This document shows, piece by piece, positions 1 through 7,563 of a DNA stretch of 64,000 nt. The DNA lies in the NCBI RefSeq assembly GCF_028682175.1, contig NZ_JANHKS010000004.1, positions 1-64,000 of the forward strand, read 5' to 3'. A program made the position numbers and the translations under genes. The notes beneath the pieces are model-generated. The model was not told the DNA's origin, searched no databases, and saw only the letters and a list, made by a program, of their open reading frames with translations. The DNA is from Pseudomonas putida. GTDB lineage: Bacteria; Pseudomonadota; Gammaproteobacteria; Pseudomonadales; Pseudomonadaceae. Positions within the stretch are counted from its first letter, which is position 1. Every line of letters begins with the position of its first letter.

Positions 1-19
1 GCAAGCCGTGCTGCTACGG
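1..19. repeat. REP element, cut by the window edge
   Basis: The first 19 bases match the half-element GCAAGCCGTGCTGCTACGG found again near 4.9, 7.4 and 30.5 kb. It is the 3' half of a repetitive extragenic palindrome whose other part lies outside the window. Confidence 0.7.
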
Positions 20-59
20 TGCCGGTGGGGTCTGTAGAATCAGCGCAATAACCTGCTCA

Positions 60-839
60 ATGGACAACGCAACCATGACCGAAGACACCATCAAACGCCG
101 GGCCCGTGGTCTGGACCGGGCGTTCGATATTCTCGATTTCCTCAAGGAAAAGGGCACGCCGTTGCGGCCCAATGAAATTGCCAGCGGCATCGGCAGCCCG
201 AAATCGACGGTCTATGAGCTGGTCAGTTCGCTGCTCGAGCGGCGGATCCTCGAGACCGTGGGCAAGGAGGGCCATGTGTACCTGGGGCGCCAGCTGTATT
301 TTCTGGGCCAGGCGCATCTGCGGCATTTCGATTTTACCCGTGAGGCTGAAGTCAGCCTGAACGAAATCGTCGAGCAGACCCGCGAAACCGCGCAGATGTG
401 CCTGCTCAACGGGCGCAAGTACACCGTGGCGCTGATGAAGGAGGGCGCCCGGCATTTCCGGATTTCCTCGGACATCGGCGAAGACGCCCCGATCCCATGG
501 ACGGCCTCGGGCCGCCTGCTGCTGGGGCATCTGAGCGATCAGTCGATCATCGACCTGATCGACGAAGACGATTTCATTCTCCCGGACGGCCAGCGCCTGC
601 CGATCGAGACCTTTCTCGGCGAGATCCGCAAGGCGCATGAAGAAGGCTTTTTTTCCTTCAACAGTATCGCCGATACCTTTACCCATTGTTTCGCCGCACC
701 GGTCAGGGACAAGCAGGGCATCTGCATCGCGACCCTGTGCATTGTCGCGCCCCGGGCGGACGCCAAGACCCATTACGAACACTACCGCAAGGTGCTGATC
801 GACAGCGCCAACGGCCTGGCCCGTCGGGTCAACGATTAA
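60..839 (+). CDS. IclR-family transcriptional regulator
   Basis: A 259-residue protein with the IclR layout: an N-terminal winged helix-turn-helix (about residues 20-75, including IASGIGSPKSTVYELVSSL) and a C-terminal effector-binding domain. IclR proteins sense small metabolites and repress or activate adjacent catabolic genes. The PLP enzyme gene follows after 60 bases on the same strand and the sugar kinase after that, so it probably controls that pair; the effector is unknown. A second in-frame ATG lies five codons downstream (position 75) and could be the true start. Confidence 0.85.
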   Translation: MDNATMTEDTIKRRARGLDRAFDILDFLKEKGTPLRPNEIASGIGSPKSTVYELVSSLLERRILETVGKEGHVYLGRQLYFLGQAHLRHFDFTREAEVSLNEIVEQTRETAQMCLLNGRKYTVALMKEGARHFRISSDIGEDAPIPWTASGRLLLGHLSDQSIIDLIDEDDFILPDGQRLPIETFLGEIRKAHEEGFFSFNSIADTFTHCFAAPVRDKQGICIATLCIVAPRADAKTHYEHYRKVLIDSANGLARRVND

Positions 840-899
840 CCGGTTCAAAGACTGCGCGGTTCCCGATCCGCCATCGAACAAGAATTCAGGAGACAACAC

Positions 900-2105
900 A
901 TGAGCACTGCCGCACTGGAAAAAGGCTCCACCCAGCCTGGCGATCACCTGGTCAGGGATGTCAGCCTGCCTGCGCTGGTCATTCACGACAAGGCACTGCA
1001 ACACAACATTCGCTGGATGCAGAAATTCGTCAGCGACAGCGGCGCGGAACTCGCGCCCCACGGCAAGACCAGCATGGTCCCGGCGCTGTTCCAGCGTCAG
1101 TTGCAGCAAGGCGCATGGGGCATCACCCTGGCCACTGCCACCCAGACCCGCGCCGCCTATGCCCACGGTGTGCGCCGTGTGCTGATGGCCAACCAACTGG
1201 TGGGCGAGCCGAACATGGCGATCATTGCCCAGATGCTGGCCGACACTCAGTTCGATTTCCACTGCATGGTCGACCATCCGGACAACGTCAAGGCGCTGGG
1301 TGAGTTCTTCGCCTCCAAGGGCGTGCAGCTCAACGTGATGATCGAATACGGCGTGGTCGGTGGCCGTTGCGGTTGCCGCACCGAGCAGGAAGTCATGGAT
1401 CTGGCCGACGCCATCGCCGCGCAACCGGCCCTGAAACTGACCGGTATCGAAGGTTACGAAGGCGTGATCCACGGCGACAAGGCCATCGCCGGGATTCGTG
1501 CGTTTGCAGCCTCGCTGGTGCGCCTGGCGGTGACCCTGCAAGACAAGGGCGCTTTCGCGCTTGACCGCCCGATCGTCACGGCGTCGGGCTCGGCCTGGTA
1601 CGACCTGATCGCCGAGGAGTTCGACAAGCAGCAGGTTCGCGAACGCTTCCTCGGCGTGCTGCGCCCCGGCAGCTATGTGGTACACGACCACGGCATCTAC
1701 AAAGAGGCGCAGTGCTGTGTGCTCGACCGCCGTCAAGATCTCTCCGAAGGCCTGCAACCGGCCCTGGAAGTCTGGGCGCACGTGCAGTCGATGCCCGAGC
1801 CCGGCTTTGCGGTGATTGCCCTGGGCAAGCGTGACGTGGCGTTCGACGCCGGCATGCCGAACCCGATCAAGCGTTACAAGGCCGGCGTGGTGCCTGCCGT
1901 GGGCGACGATGTCAGCGCCTGCAAGGTGACTGCCGTAATGGATCAGCACGCGTTCATGACCGTGGCGCCGGGCTGCGACCTGAAAGTGGGCGACATCATT
2001 TCCTTCGGCACTTCGCACCCGTGCCTGACCTTCGATAAATGGCGCACCGGCTGCCTGGTAGGTGATGACCTGAGCGTGATCGAATCCTTCGACACCTGCT
2101 TCTGA
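900..2105 (+). CDS. PLP-dependent D-threonine aldolase/D-serine dehydratase-like enzyme
   Basis: A 401-residue fold-type III PLP enzyme of the alanine-racemase N-terminal/DSD1 class. The PLP lysine is in APHGKTSM (about residue 56). The C-terminal DSD1-like domain keeps the His and Cys of SHPCLTFD, which bind a divalent metal in this family. Relatives act on D-threonine, D-serine or 3-hydroxy-D-aspartate; the substrate cannot be assigned from sequence. A good ribosome site (AGGAGA) lies upstream. It forms a tight group with the IclR gene and the PfkB kinase, suggesting catabolism of a D-amino acid or related hydroxy-compound. Confidence 0.8.
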   Translation: MSTAALEKGSTQPGDHLVRDVSLPALVIHDKALQHNIRWMQKFVSDSGAELAPHGKTSMVPALFQRQLQQGAWGITLATATQTRAAYAHGVRRVLMANQLVGEPNMAIIAQMLADTQFDFHCMVDHPDNVKALGEFFASKGVQLNVMIEYGVVGGRCGCRTEQEVMDLADAIAAQPALKLTGIEGYEGVIHGDKAIAGIRAFAASLVRLAVTLQDKGAFALDRPIVTASGSAWYDLIAEEFDKQQVRERFLGVLRPGSYVVHDHGIYKEAQCCVLDRRQDLSEGLQPALEVWAHVQSMPEPGFAVIALGKRDVAFDAGMPNPIKRYKAGVVPAVGDDVSACKVTAVMDQHAFMTVAPGCDLKVGDIISFGTSHPCLTFDKWRTGCLVGDDLSVIESFDTCF

Positions 2106-2117
2106 CGGAGATGGGCG

Positions 2118-3059
2118 ATGAGTGAACTTGTCAGCCACAGCCACCCGCGGGTGGCGCTGATCGGCGAATGCATGATCGAGTTGCAGCAGCACGCCAACGG
2201 CACCCTCAAGCAGAGCTTCGGTGGCGATACCCTGAACACGGCGGTCTACCTGTCGCGCTTGCTGGGTTCGGCGGCGCAGGTCGATTACGTCACCGCGCTG
2301 GGCGACGACAGTTTCAGCGATGCCATGTGTGCGATCTGGACCGAGGAGGGCATCGGCCTGAGTCAGGTCCAGCGCTTGCCGGGGCGTTTGCCTGGGCTGT
2401 ATTGCATCCAGACCGACGAAAACGGCGAGCGGCGCTTTCTGTACTGGCGCAACGAGGCGGCGGTGCGCGAGTGTTTCACCACGCCGTCCGCCGACGCTGT
2501 GCTGGAGGCGCTGGTGCAATACGACGTCCTGTACTTCAGCGGCATCACCCTGGCGGTGCTGGGCGAAGTCGGACGGGCGCGGCTGCTCTCGACCCTGGGC
2601 GACGCCCGGGATCGTGGGGCCTGCGTGGTGTTCGACAACAACTACCGGCCGCGTCTGTGGCGCAGCGTCGATCAGGCCCGCCAGGCGTACCGTTCGGTCA
2701 TGCACGAGGTCGATGTGGCCTTGCTCACCGAAGACGATGAGCAGGCGCTGTTCGGCTACACCGACAGCGAGCAGATCCTGAGCGCTTACCGCGACATGGG
2801 TGTGAAGGAAGTGGTGGTCAAGCGCGGCGCCCAGAGTTGCCTCGTGCGCGCCGACAATCGCCGATATGAAATTGCGGCGCAACCGGTGAGCAAGGTGATT
2901 GATACCACGGCGGCGGGGGATTCGTTCAGTGCGGGTTATCTTGCCAGGCGTCTGCGTGGTGGTGGCCCGCAGGAAGCGGCAGAGGCGGGGCACCGGCTGG
3001 CCAGCCTGGTGATCCAGCATCCGGGGGCCTTGATCCCGCGCAGCGTGATGCCTGCCTGA
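2118..3059 (+). CDS. kdgK: PfkB-family sugar kinase, 2-dehydro-3-deoxygluconokinase-like
   Basis: A 313-residue ribokinase/PfkB-family kinase. The C-terminal PfkB signature is clear as DTTAAGDSFSAGYLA (about residues 262-276), with the catalytic Asp and the GAGD-type anion hole (here AAGD). The N-terminal GECMIEL strand and FGGDTLNTAVYL fit KDG kinases, which make 2-keto-3-deoxy-6-phosphogluconate for the Entner-Doudoroff pathway. It starts 12 bases after the PLP enzyme stop, with GGAG eight bases before ATG, so the two are co-transcribed. The precise sugar acid substrate is inferred. Confidence 0.82.
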   Translation: MSELVSHSHPRVALIGECMIELQQHANGTLKQSFGGDTLNTAVYLSRLLGSAAQVDYVTALGDDSFSDAMCAIWTEEGIGLSQVQRLPGRLPGLYCIQTDENGERRFLYWRNEAAVRECFTTPSADAVLEALVQYDVLYFSGITLAVLGEVGRARLLSTLGDARDRGACVVFDNNYRPRLWRSVDQARQAYRSVMHEVDVALLTEDDEQALFGYTDSEQILSAYRDMGVKEVVVKRGAQSCLVRADNRRYEIAAQPVSKVIDTTAAGDSFSAGYLARRLRGGGPQEAAEAGHRLASLVIQHPGALIPRSVMPA

Positions 3060-3087
3060 CCTACCCCGTGTCGCTCCCGCATTGCGC

Positions 3088-3180
3088 CTGTGGGAGCGGG
3101 CTTGCCCGCGAAAGCGGTGTGTCATTCAGCGCTGTCGGAGACTGAACGCACGCTTTCGCTGGCAAGCCAGCTCCCACAGG
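3088..3180. repeat. REPIN-type inverted repeat (CCTGTGGGAGC class)
   Basis: Two inverted arms, CCTGTGGGAGCGGGCTTGCC and its near-complement ending CAGCTCCCACAGG, surround a spacer of about 45 bases. It sits between convergent genes (kdgK and the parvulin), a usual REPIN position, and may help end transcription. Confidence 0.8.
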
Positions 3181-3243
3181 GAGCGTGGTGTGCATGTGAG
3201 ATGTGAGCTCATCCCCGTTGCAATACGGCACCGACACGCAAGC

Positions 3244-3519
3244 TCAATCCCGAAAAAACACCTGCACCAGGTGGTAGCCGAACTTGCTCTTCACCGGCCC
3301 GTGCACCGTGCGCAGCGGTTTCTTGAAAATGACCTGGTCGATGGCCGATACCATCTGGCCTGGACGCACCTCGCCCAGGTCGCCGCCGCGCTTGCCGGAC
3401 GGGCAGGTGGAGTACTTCTTTGCCAGTACATCGAACGCTTCGCCCTGGGCAATGCGTTGCTTGAGCTTCTCGGCTTCTTCGGCGGTCTTGACCAGAATGT
3501 GCCGGGCTTGAGCTTTCAT
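3244..3519 (-). CDS. ppiC: PpiC-type parvulin peptidylprolyl isomerase
   Basis: A 91-residue single-domain parvulin with no signal peptide, so probably cytoplasmic. The family core is intact: ARHILV near the N-terminus, STCPSGKRGGDLGEVRPGQMV in the middle and GPVKSKFGYHLVQV at the end, with the two active-site histidines in HILV and YHLV. These enzymes catalyse cis-trans isomerisation of Xaa-Pro bonds. A second, 93-residue paralog is at 14.9 kb. It is a single gene divergent from the pilU-like gene. Confidence 0.9.
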   Translation of the reverse strand: MKAQARHILVKTAEEAEKLKQRIAQGEAFDVLAKKYSTCPSGKRGGDLGEVRPGQMVSAIDQVIFKKPLRTVHGPVKSKFGYHLVQVFFRD

Positions 3520-3695
3520 GATGAAAATGCCTCGATAAAAAAGCCGCGCATTATGCCCTTGCGGCGGGATTTCAGGTAATTTCCTTCACTTTCGTCGAGC
3601 CTGCGTCATGCGTCTAGTCTTATGATCGCGAACGTTGGTACGAGTCGATGGTCGCACGTTGTGTCGACCTGCAGTCTTCTTACAAGGTGTGACTT

Positions 3696-4862
3696 ATGGA
3701 TTTCCCGGCGTTGTTGAAGGTTCTTGCCACCCAGGACGGATCGGATCTCTATCTCTCCACCGGTGCGCCGCCGTGCGCCAAGTTCAATGGCGTGCTCAAG
3801 CCCTTGGGCACCGAGGCCTTCAAGCCTGGCGACGTGGCGCTGATTGCCGACGGCATCATGGATGCCGAGCAGAAGCAGGATTTCGAGCGCGAGCTTGAGA
3901 TGAACCTGGCGTTTTCCCTGTCGGGTGTCGGCCGTTTCCGGATCAACATCTTCAAGCAGCGCAACGAGGTGTCCATCGTCGCGCGTAACATCAAGCTCGA
4001 CATCCCCAAGTTCGAAGACCTGCACCTGCCGCCCGTGCTGCTGGACGTGGTCATGGAAAAACACGGGCTGGTGTTGTTCGTCGGCGCGACCGGCTCGGGC
4101 AAGTCCACGTCGCTTGCGGCGTTGATCGACCACCGCAACCGCCACGCCAGCGGGCATATCATCACCATCGAGGATCCGGTGGAGTTCATCCATCGGCACA
4201 AGAAATCGATCATCAACCAGCGCGAAGTAGGGGTCGATACCCGCAGCTTCCATGCCGCGCTGAAGAACACCCTGCGCCAGGCGCCTGATGTGATCCTGAT
4301 CGGCGAAATTCGCGACCGCGAAACCATGGAGCACGCCCTGGCGTTCGCCGACACCGGCCACCTGGCGATTTCCACCCTGCACGCCAACAACGCCAACCAG
4401 GCGCTGGACCGCATCATCAACTTCTTCCCCGAAGAGCGTCGCCCGCAGCTGCTGCACGATCTGGGCAACAACCTCAAGGCGTTCGTGTCCCAGCGGCTGG
4501 TCAAGACCAAGGACGGCAAGCGCCGGGCGGCGGTGGAGGTGATGCTCGGCACGCCGACGATCCGCGACCTGATTCACCGCAACGAGCTGACCGAACTCAA
4601 GGGCATCATGGAGAAGTCCACGAACCTGGGCATGCAGACGTTCGACAATGCGCTGTATGACCTGGCCATCGAAGGGGCGATCAGCGAAGACGAAGCGCTG
4701 AAGAATGCCGACTCGGCGAACAACGTGCGCCTGCGCCTGAAGCTGCACAACGAAAACGGCCCGAGCACCATCACCACGCCACCCCCGGCGCCACAGCCTG
4801 CGGCCCAGGTAGACGTGAAGGACTGGGGGTTGGTGGACGAGCGGGACGAGCCGGGTTCCTAG
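3696..4862 (+). CDS. pilU: PilT/PilU-family type IV pilus retraction ATPase
   Basis: A 388-residue secretion ATPase. Walker A GATGSGKST is at about residues 130-138, followed by the Asp box (IITIEDPVEFIH), Walker B (DVILIGEIRDRET) and His box (HLAISTLHANN). Length and the C-terminal DSANNVRLRLKL resemble PilU, the accessory retraction motor, more than PilT, and a proline-rich tail of about 30 residues is extra. No other pilus gene is nearby; it is separated from the pilT-pilU pair arrangement known in P. aeruginosa, so it may be an independent paralog. Confidence 0.85.
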   Translation: MDFPALLKVLATQDGSDLYLSTGAPPCAKFNGVLKPLGTEAFKPGDVALIADGIMDAEQKQDFERELEMNLAFSLSGVGRFRINIFKQRNEVSIVARNIKLDIPKFEDLHLPPVLLDVVMEKHGLVLFVGATGSGKSTSLAALIDHRNRHASGHIITIEDPVEFIHRHKKSIINQREVGVDTRSFHAALKNTLRQAPDVILIGEIRDRETMEHALAFADTGHLAISTLHANNANQALDRIINFFPEERRPQLLHDLGNNLKAFVSQRLVKTKDGKRRAAVEVMLGTPTIRDLIHRNELTELKGIMEKSTNLGMQTFDNALYDLAIEGAISEDEALKNADSANNVRLRLKLHNENGPSTITTPPPAPQPAAQVDVKDWGLVDERDEPGS

Positions 4863-4884
4863 AGCAATGGCGGCTTCCAGGACG

Positions 4885-4980
4885 CCCCCGCCGGCAAGCC
4901 GTGCTGCTACGACGGTTCGATGTGATCGCCGATGTTGTGGACGACGTTGAAACCGTAGCAGCACGGCTTGCCGGCGGGGG
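4885..4980. repeat. Perfect 27-bp inverted REP pair
   Basis: Positions 4885-4911 and 4954-4980 are exact reverse complements (27 bases each; core GCCGGCAAGCCGTGCTGCTA) around a 42-base spacer. It lies between the convergent pilU-like and bdhA genes. It is the most perfect REPIN in the window. Confidence 0.9.
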
Positions 4981-5021
4981 CGATTTCAAGGATTACGCAT
5001 GAGTCAGCCGCAAAGGCAATC

Positions 5022-5792
5022 TCAGCGCGCCAACCACCCCCCATCGATATTCCACGCCGCGCCACGCACCTGCGCGCCGGCTTCGCTGCACAGAAACAGC
5101 GTCAACTCACCCAGCTGCGTCGGCGTGACAAACTCCAGCGAAGGCTGTTTCTCGGCCAGCAGGTCATGCTTGGCCTGCTCCAGGTCGCCGGTTTCAGCAC
5201 CGCGATCGTCGATCTGCTTCTGCACCAGTGGCGTCAGCACCCAGCCGGGGCAGATGGCGTTGCAGGTGACATTGCTGGTCGCCGTTTCCAGGCCGACCAC
5301 CTTGGTCAGCCCGATCACCCCGTGCTTGGCTGCCACGTAGGCCGCCTTGCCGGTCGAGCCCACCAGGCCGTGCACCGAAGCGATGTTGACGATGCGCCCC
5401 CAGCCCTTGGCCTTCATGCGCGGCAGGCACAGGCGGGTGCTGTGGAACACCGATGACAGGTTGATCGCGATGATCTTGTCCCAGCTCTCCACCGGGAAGT
5501 CTTCCACCGCATCGACGTGCTGGATGCCGGCGTTGTTGACCAGAATGTCCACGCCGCCAAACTCGCGCTCAGCATAGGCGATCATGTCGGCGATCTGCGC
5601 CACGTCGCTGACGTCCGCCGGGTGGTGGCCGACCTTGCCGCCGTACTGTTTGACCTGCTCGATCACCGCCGACGCATCGCCGAAGCCGTTGAGCACCAGG
5701 TTCGCCCCGGCCTTGGCCAGCGTCAGGGCGATGCCCAGCCCAATGCCGCTGGTGGAGCCGGTGACCAATGCGGTTTTGCCTTGCAGACTCAT
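5022..5792 (-). CDS. bdhA: D-3-hydroxybutyrate dehydrogenase
   Basis: A 256-residue short-chain dehydrogenase that oxidises D-3-hydroxybutyrate to acetoacetate with NAD+. The Rossmann motif TGSTSGIG is at the N-terminus, NNAG follows, and the catalytic Ser-Tyr-Lys set is present as NIASVHG and AAYVAAKHG. The start at 5792 is chosen over an in-frame ATG ten codons upstream because ATGAGGAATCGAAC supplies a well-spaced ribosome site and the shorter protein matches family length. It starts ten bases after the GntP permease stop and ends the hydroxybutyrate operon. Confidence 0.92.
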   Translation of the reverse strand: MSLQGKTALVTGSTSGIGLGIALTLAKAGANLVLNGFGDASAVIEQVKQYGGKVGHHPADVSDVAQIADMIAYAEREFGGVDILVNNAGIQHVDAVEDFPVESWDKIIAINLSSVFHSTRLCLPRMKAKGWGRIVNIASVHGLVGSTGKAAYVAAKHGVIGLTKVVGLETATSNVTCNAICPGWVLTPLVQKQIDDRGAETGDLEQAKHDLLAEKQPSLEFVTPTQLGELTLFLCSEAGAQVRGAAWNIDGGWLAR

Positions 5793-5802
5793 GTTCGATT
5801 CC

Positions 5803-7194
5803 TCATACGATGCCGGTTGCATAGAACGTGGCGATCACCACGAAGACCGCCAGGGTCTTGATGATGGTGATACCGAAGATATCCTTGTACGCCTCGCGGT
5901 GGGTGAGCCCCGTGACCGCCAGCAGCGTGATGACGGCGCCGTTGTGGGGCAGGGTGTCCATGCCGCCGCTGGCCATGGCCGCGACCCGGTGCAGGACCTC
6001 CAGCGGAATGTTGGCGGCGTGGGCGGCACTGATGAAACTGTCGGACATCGCCGCCAGCGCGATGCTCATGCCGCCCGAGGCCGAGCCGGTGATCCCCGCC
6101 AGCAAGGTCACGGTGATCGCTTCGTTGACCAACGGATTGGGGATGGATTTGAGCCAGTCCGCCAGCACCAGAAAGCCTGGCAGGGAAGCGATCACTGCGC
6201 CGAAGCCGTACTCGGACGCCGTGTTCATCGCCGCCAGCAGCGCGCCACTGACCGCGCCCTTGCTGCCCTCGGCCAGCTTCGATTTCACGGCACTAAAGGC
6301 AAACAGCAGCACGAACACAATGCCCACCAGCAAAGCTGCTTCAACGGCCCAGATTGCGGTGATCTTGGAGATTTCAGTCTGCACCGGCGCCGCCATGCCC
6401 GGCAGCGCCAGGGTGTGGGTCTTGCCGTACCACTGGGGAATCCACTGGGTGAACAGCAGGTTCATCACGCCCACCAACAGCAAGGGCGCCAGGGCGATCC
6501 AGGGGTTGGGCAGCCGGATGTCTTCGGCGGTCTCCGGTTCGTTGCGCAGTTCGGTGCCGTAACCTTCACCGGCGCGCTGGGCCTTGTTGCGCTGGCGCTG
6601 GAGGAACAGCATGCCAGCGCAGAACACGAACGCGGTGCCGATCAGGCCCAGCCAGGGCGCGGCCCACGCGGTGGTGTTGAAGAAGGTCGAGGGGATGATG
6701 TTCTGGATCTGCGGCGTGCCGGGCAGGGCGTCCATGGTGAAGGAGAACGCACCCAGGGCGATGGTCGCGGGAATCAGGCGCTTGGGGATGTCGCTCTGGC
6801 GAAACATCTCGGCGGCAAAGGGGTACACCGCGAACACCACCACGAACAGCGAAACGCCGCCGTAGGTGAGCAAGGCGCAGACCAGCACGATCACCAGCAT
6901 CGCCTGACGGGTGCCCAAGAGCCTGATGGCGGCGGCGACGATGGAGCGGGAAAACCCGGACAGCTCGATCAGCTTGCCGAACACGGCGCCGAGCAGGAAC
7001 ACGGGGAAGTAGAGTTTGACGAAGCCCACCATCTTGTCCATGAACACGCCGGTGAAGGCCGGGGCCACGGCGGAAGGGTCGGTCAGCAGCACCGCACCCA
7101 GGGCGGCGATGGGGGCAAAAAGAATAACGCTGTAACCACGGTAAGCAGCAAGCATCAACAGCGCAAGGGCTGCCAAGGCGATGATCACACTCAT
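5803..7194 (-). CDS. hbcT: GntP-family permease, probable 3-hydroxybutyrate importer
   Basis: A 463-residue, very hydrophobic protein with about 12 membrane segments and the GntP-family features PFAAEMF, FTMDALPGTPQIQN and ITGSASGGMSIAL. GntP proteins are proton symporters for gluconate and other organic acids. It sits between a sigma-54 activator and D-3-hydroxybutyrate dehydrogenase, the arrangement of the P. aeruginosa hydroxybutyrate genes, so 3-hydroxybutyrate is the likely substrate. A sigma-54 promoter is visible 58-74 bases upstream of the start codon. Confidence 0.85.
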   Translation of the reverse strand: MSVIIALAALALLMLAAYRGYSVILFAPIAALGAVLLTDPSAVAPAFTGVFMDKMVGFVKLYFPVFLLGAVFGKLIELSGFSRSIVAAAIRLLGTRQAMLVIVLVCALLTYGGVSLFVVVFAVYPFAAEMFRQSDIPKRLIPATIALGAFSFTMDALPGTPQIQNIIPSTFFNTTAWAAPWLGLIGTAFVFCAGMLFLQRQRNKAQRAGEGYGTELRNEPETAEDIRLPNPWIALAPLLLVGVMNLLFTQWIPQWYGKTHTLALPGMAAPVQTEISKITAIWAVEAALLVGIVFVLLFAFSAVKSKLAEGSKGAVSGALLAAMNTASEYGFGAVIASLPGFLVLADWLKSIPNPLVNEAITVTLLAGITGSASGGMSIALAAMSDSFISAAHAANIPLEVLHRVAAMASGGMDTLPHNGAVITLLAVTGLTHREAYKDIFGITIIKTLAVFVVIATFYATGIV

Positions 7195-7251
7195 CGAGTG
7201 TCTCCTGTTGTTTTTCTTATGGAAGCGGTCGAGCCGCGTAACAGGAGGTAT

Positions 7252-7268
7252 AGCCAGTTTTGTGCCAG
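7252..7268 (-). promoter_or_regulatory. Sigma-54 (-24/-12) promoter of the hydroxybutyrate operon
   Basis: On the minus strand the sequence reads C-TGGCAC-AAAAC-TGGCT, with the invariant GG and GC separated by exactly 10 bases. It matches TGGCAC-N5-TTGCW except one base in the -12 element. It lies upstream of the GntP permease start, downstream of an EBP-type activator gene on the same strand. Confidence 0.8.
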
Positions 7269-7330
7269 TTGGCTAAGTAATTGATTTATATCAATTATTT
7301 TAGATGAGAACCTCAGCGGCGTGCGTTAAA

Positions 7331-7346
7331 GTCTCATTATTGAGAC
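7331..7346. promoter_or_regulatory. Perfect palindrome, probable HbcR enhancer site 1
   Basis: GTCTCATTATTGAGAC is a perfect 16-base palindrome-type repeat (6-base arms, TTAT centre), 63 bases upstream of the -24 element. Two further copies occur at 7530 and 7548, which supports a role as upstream activator binding site. Confidence 0.7.
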
Positions 7347-7352
7347 ACCCGA

Positions 7353-7427
7353 CCCGTAGCAGCGCGGCTTGCCGGCGGGGACATTCTCAAGATCGCTCCC
7401 GCCGGCAAGCCGTGCTGCTACGGGTGG
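7353..7427. repeat. REP pair A in the hydroxybutyrate control region
   Basis: Inverted arms CCCGTAGCAGCGCGGCTTGC and GCCGGCAAGCCGTGCTGCTA, spacer about 23 bases. It is inserted between enhancer-like site 1 and sites 2-3. Confidence 0.8.
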
Positions 7428-7440
7428 GCGGTGTGGCTCT

Positions 7441-7513
7441 TTGTAGCAGCCGGGCTTGCCCGCGGGGGCGGATTTAAGATCGCCGACGCCGGCAAGCCGG
7501 ACTGCTACGGGCG
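7441..7513. repeat. REP pair B in the hydroxybutyrate control region
   Basis: A second, more diverged pair: TGTAGCAGCCGGGCTTGCCC and GCCGGCAAGCCGGACTGCTA in opposite orientation, directly following pair A. Confidence 0.75.
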
Positions 7514-7529
7514 GGGTGCGTATCAAATA

Positions 7530-7563
7530 GTCTCTATTACTGGACGTGTCTCGTTATTGAGAC
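7530..7563. promoter_or_regulatory. Two tandem palindromes, probable HbcR enhancer sites 2 and 3
   Basis: GTCTCTATTACTGGAC (7530-7545, imperfect) and GTCTCGTTATTGAGAC (7548-7563, one mismatch to site 1) lie 18 bases apart centre to centre. The second overlaps the stop codon of the activator gene. They are about 265-300 bases upstream of the -24 element, a workable distance for a looping sigma-54 activator. Confidence 0.65.

Noticed and set aside
57..3125. 1022-residue open frame on the minus strand under the IclR-PLP-kinase genes
   Set aside because: Antisense shadow of three clear family genes in high-G+C DNA; His/Arg/Gln-rich with no domain.
7353..7513. Array of repeats as a CRISPR
   Set aside because: The units are inverted REP pairs with few copies, not direct repeats with unique spacers.
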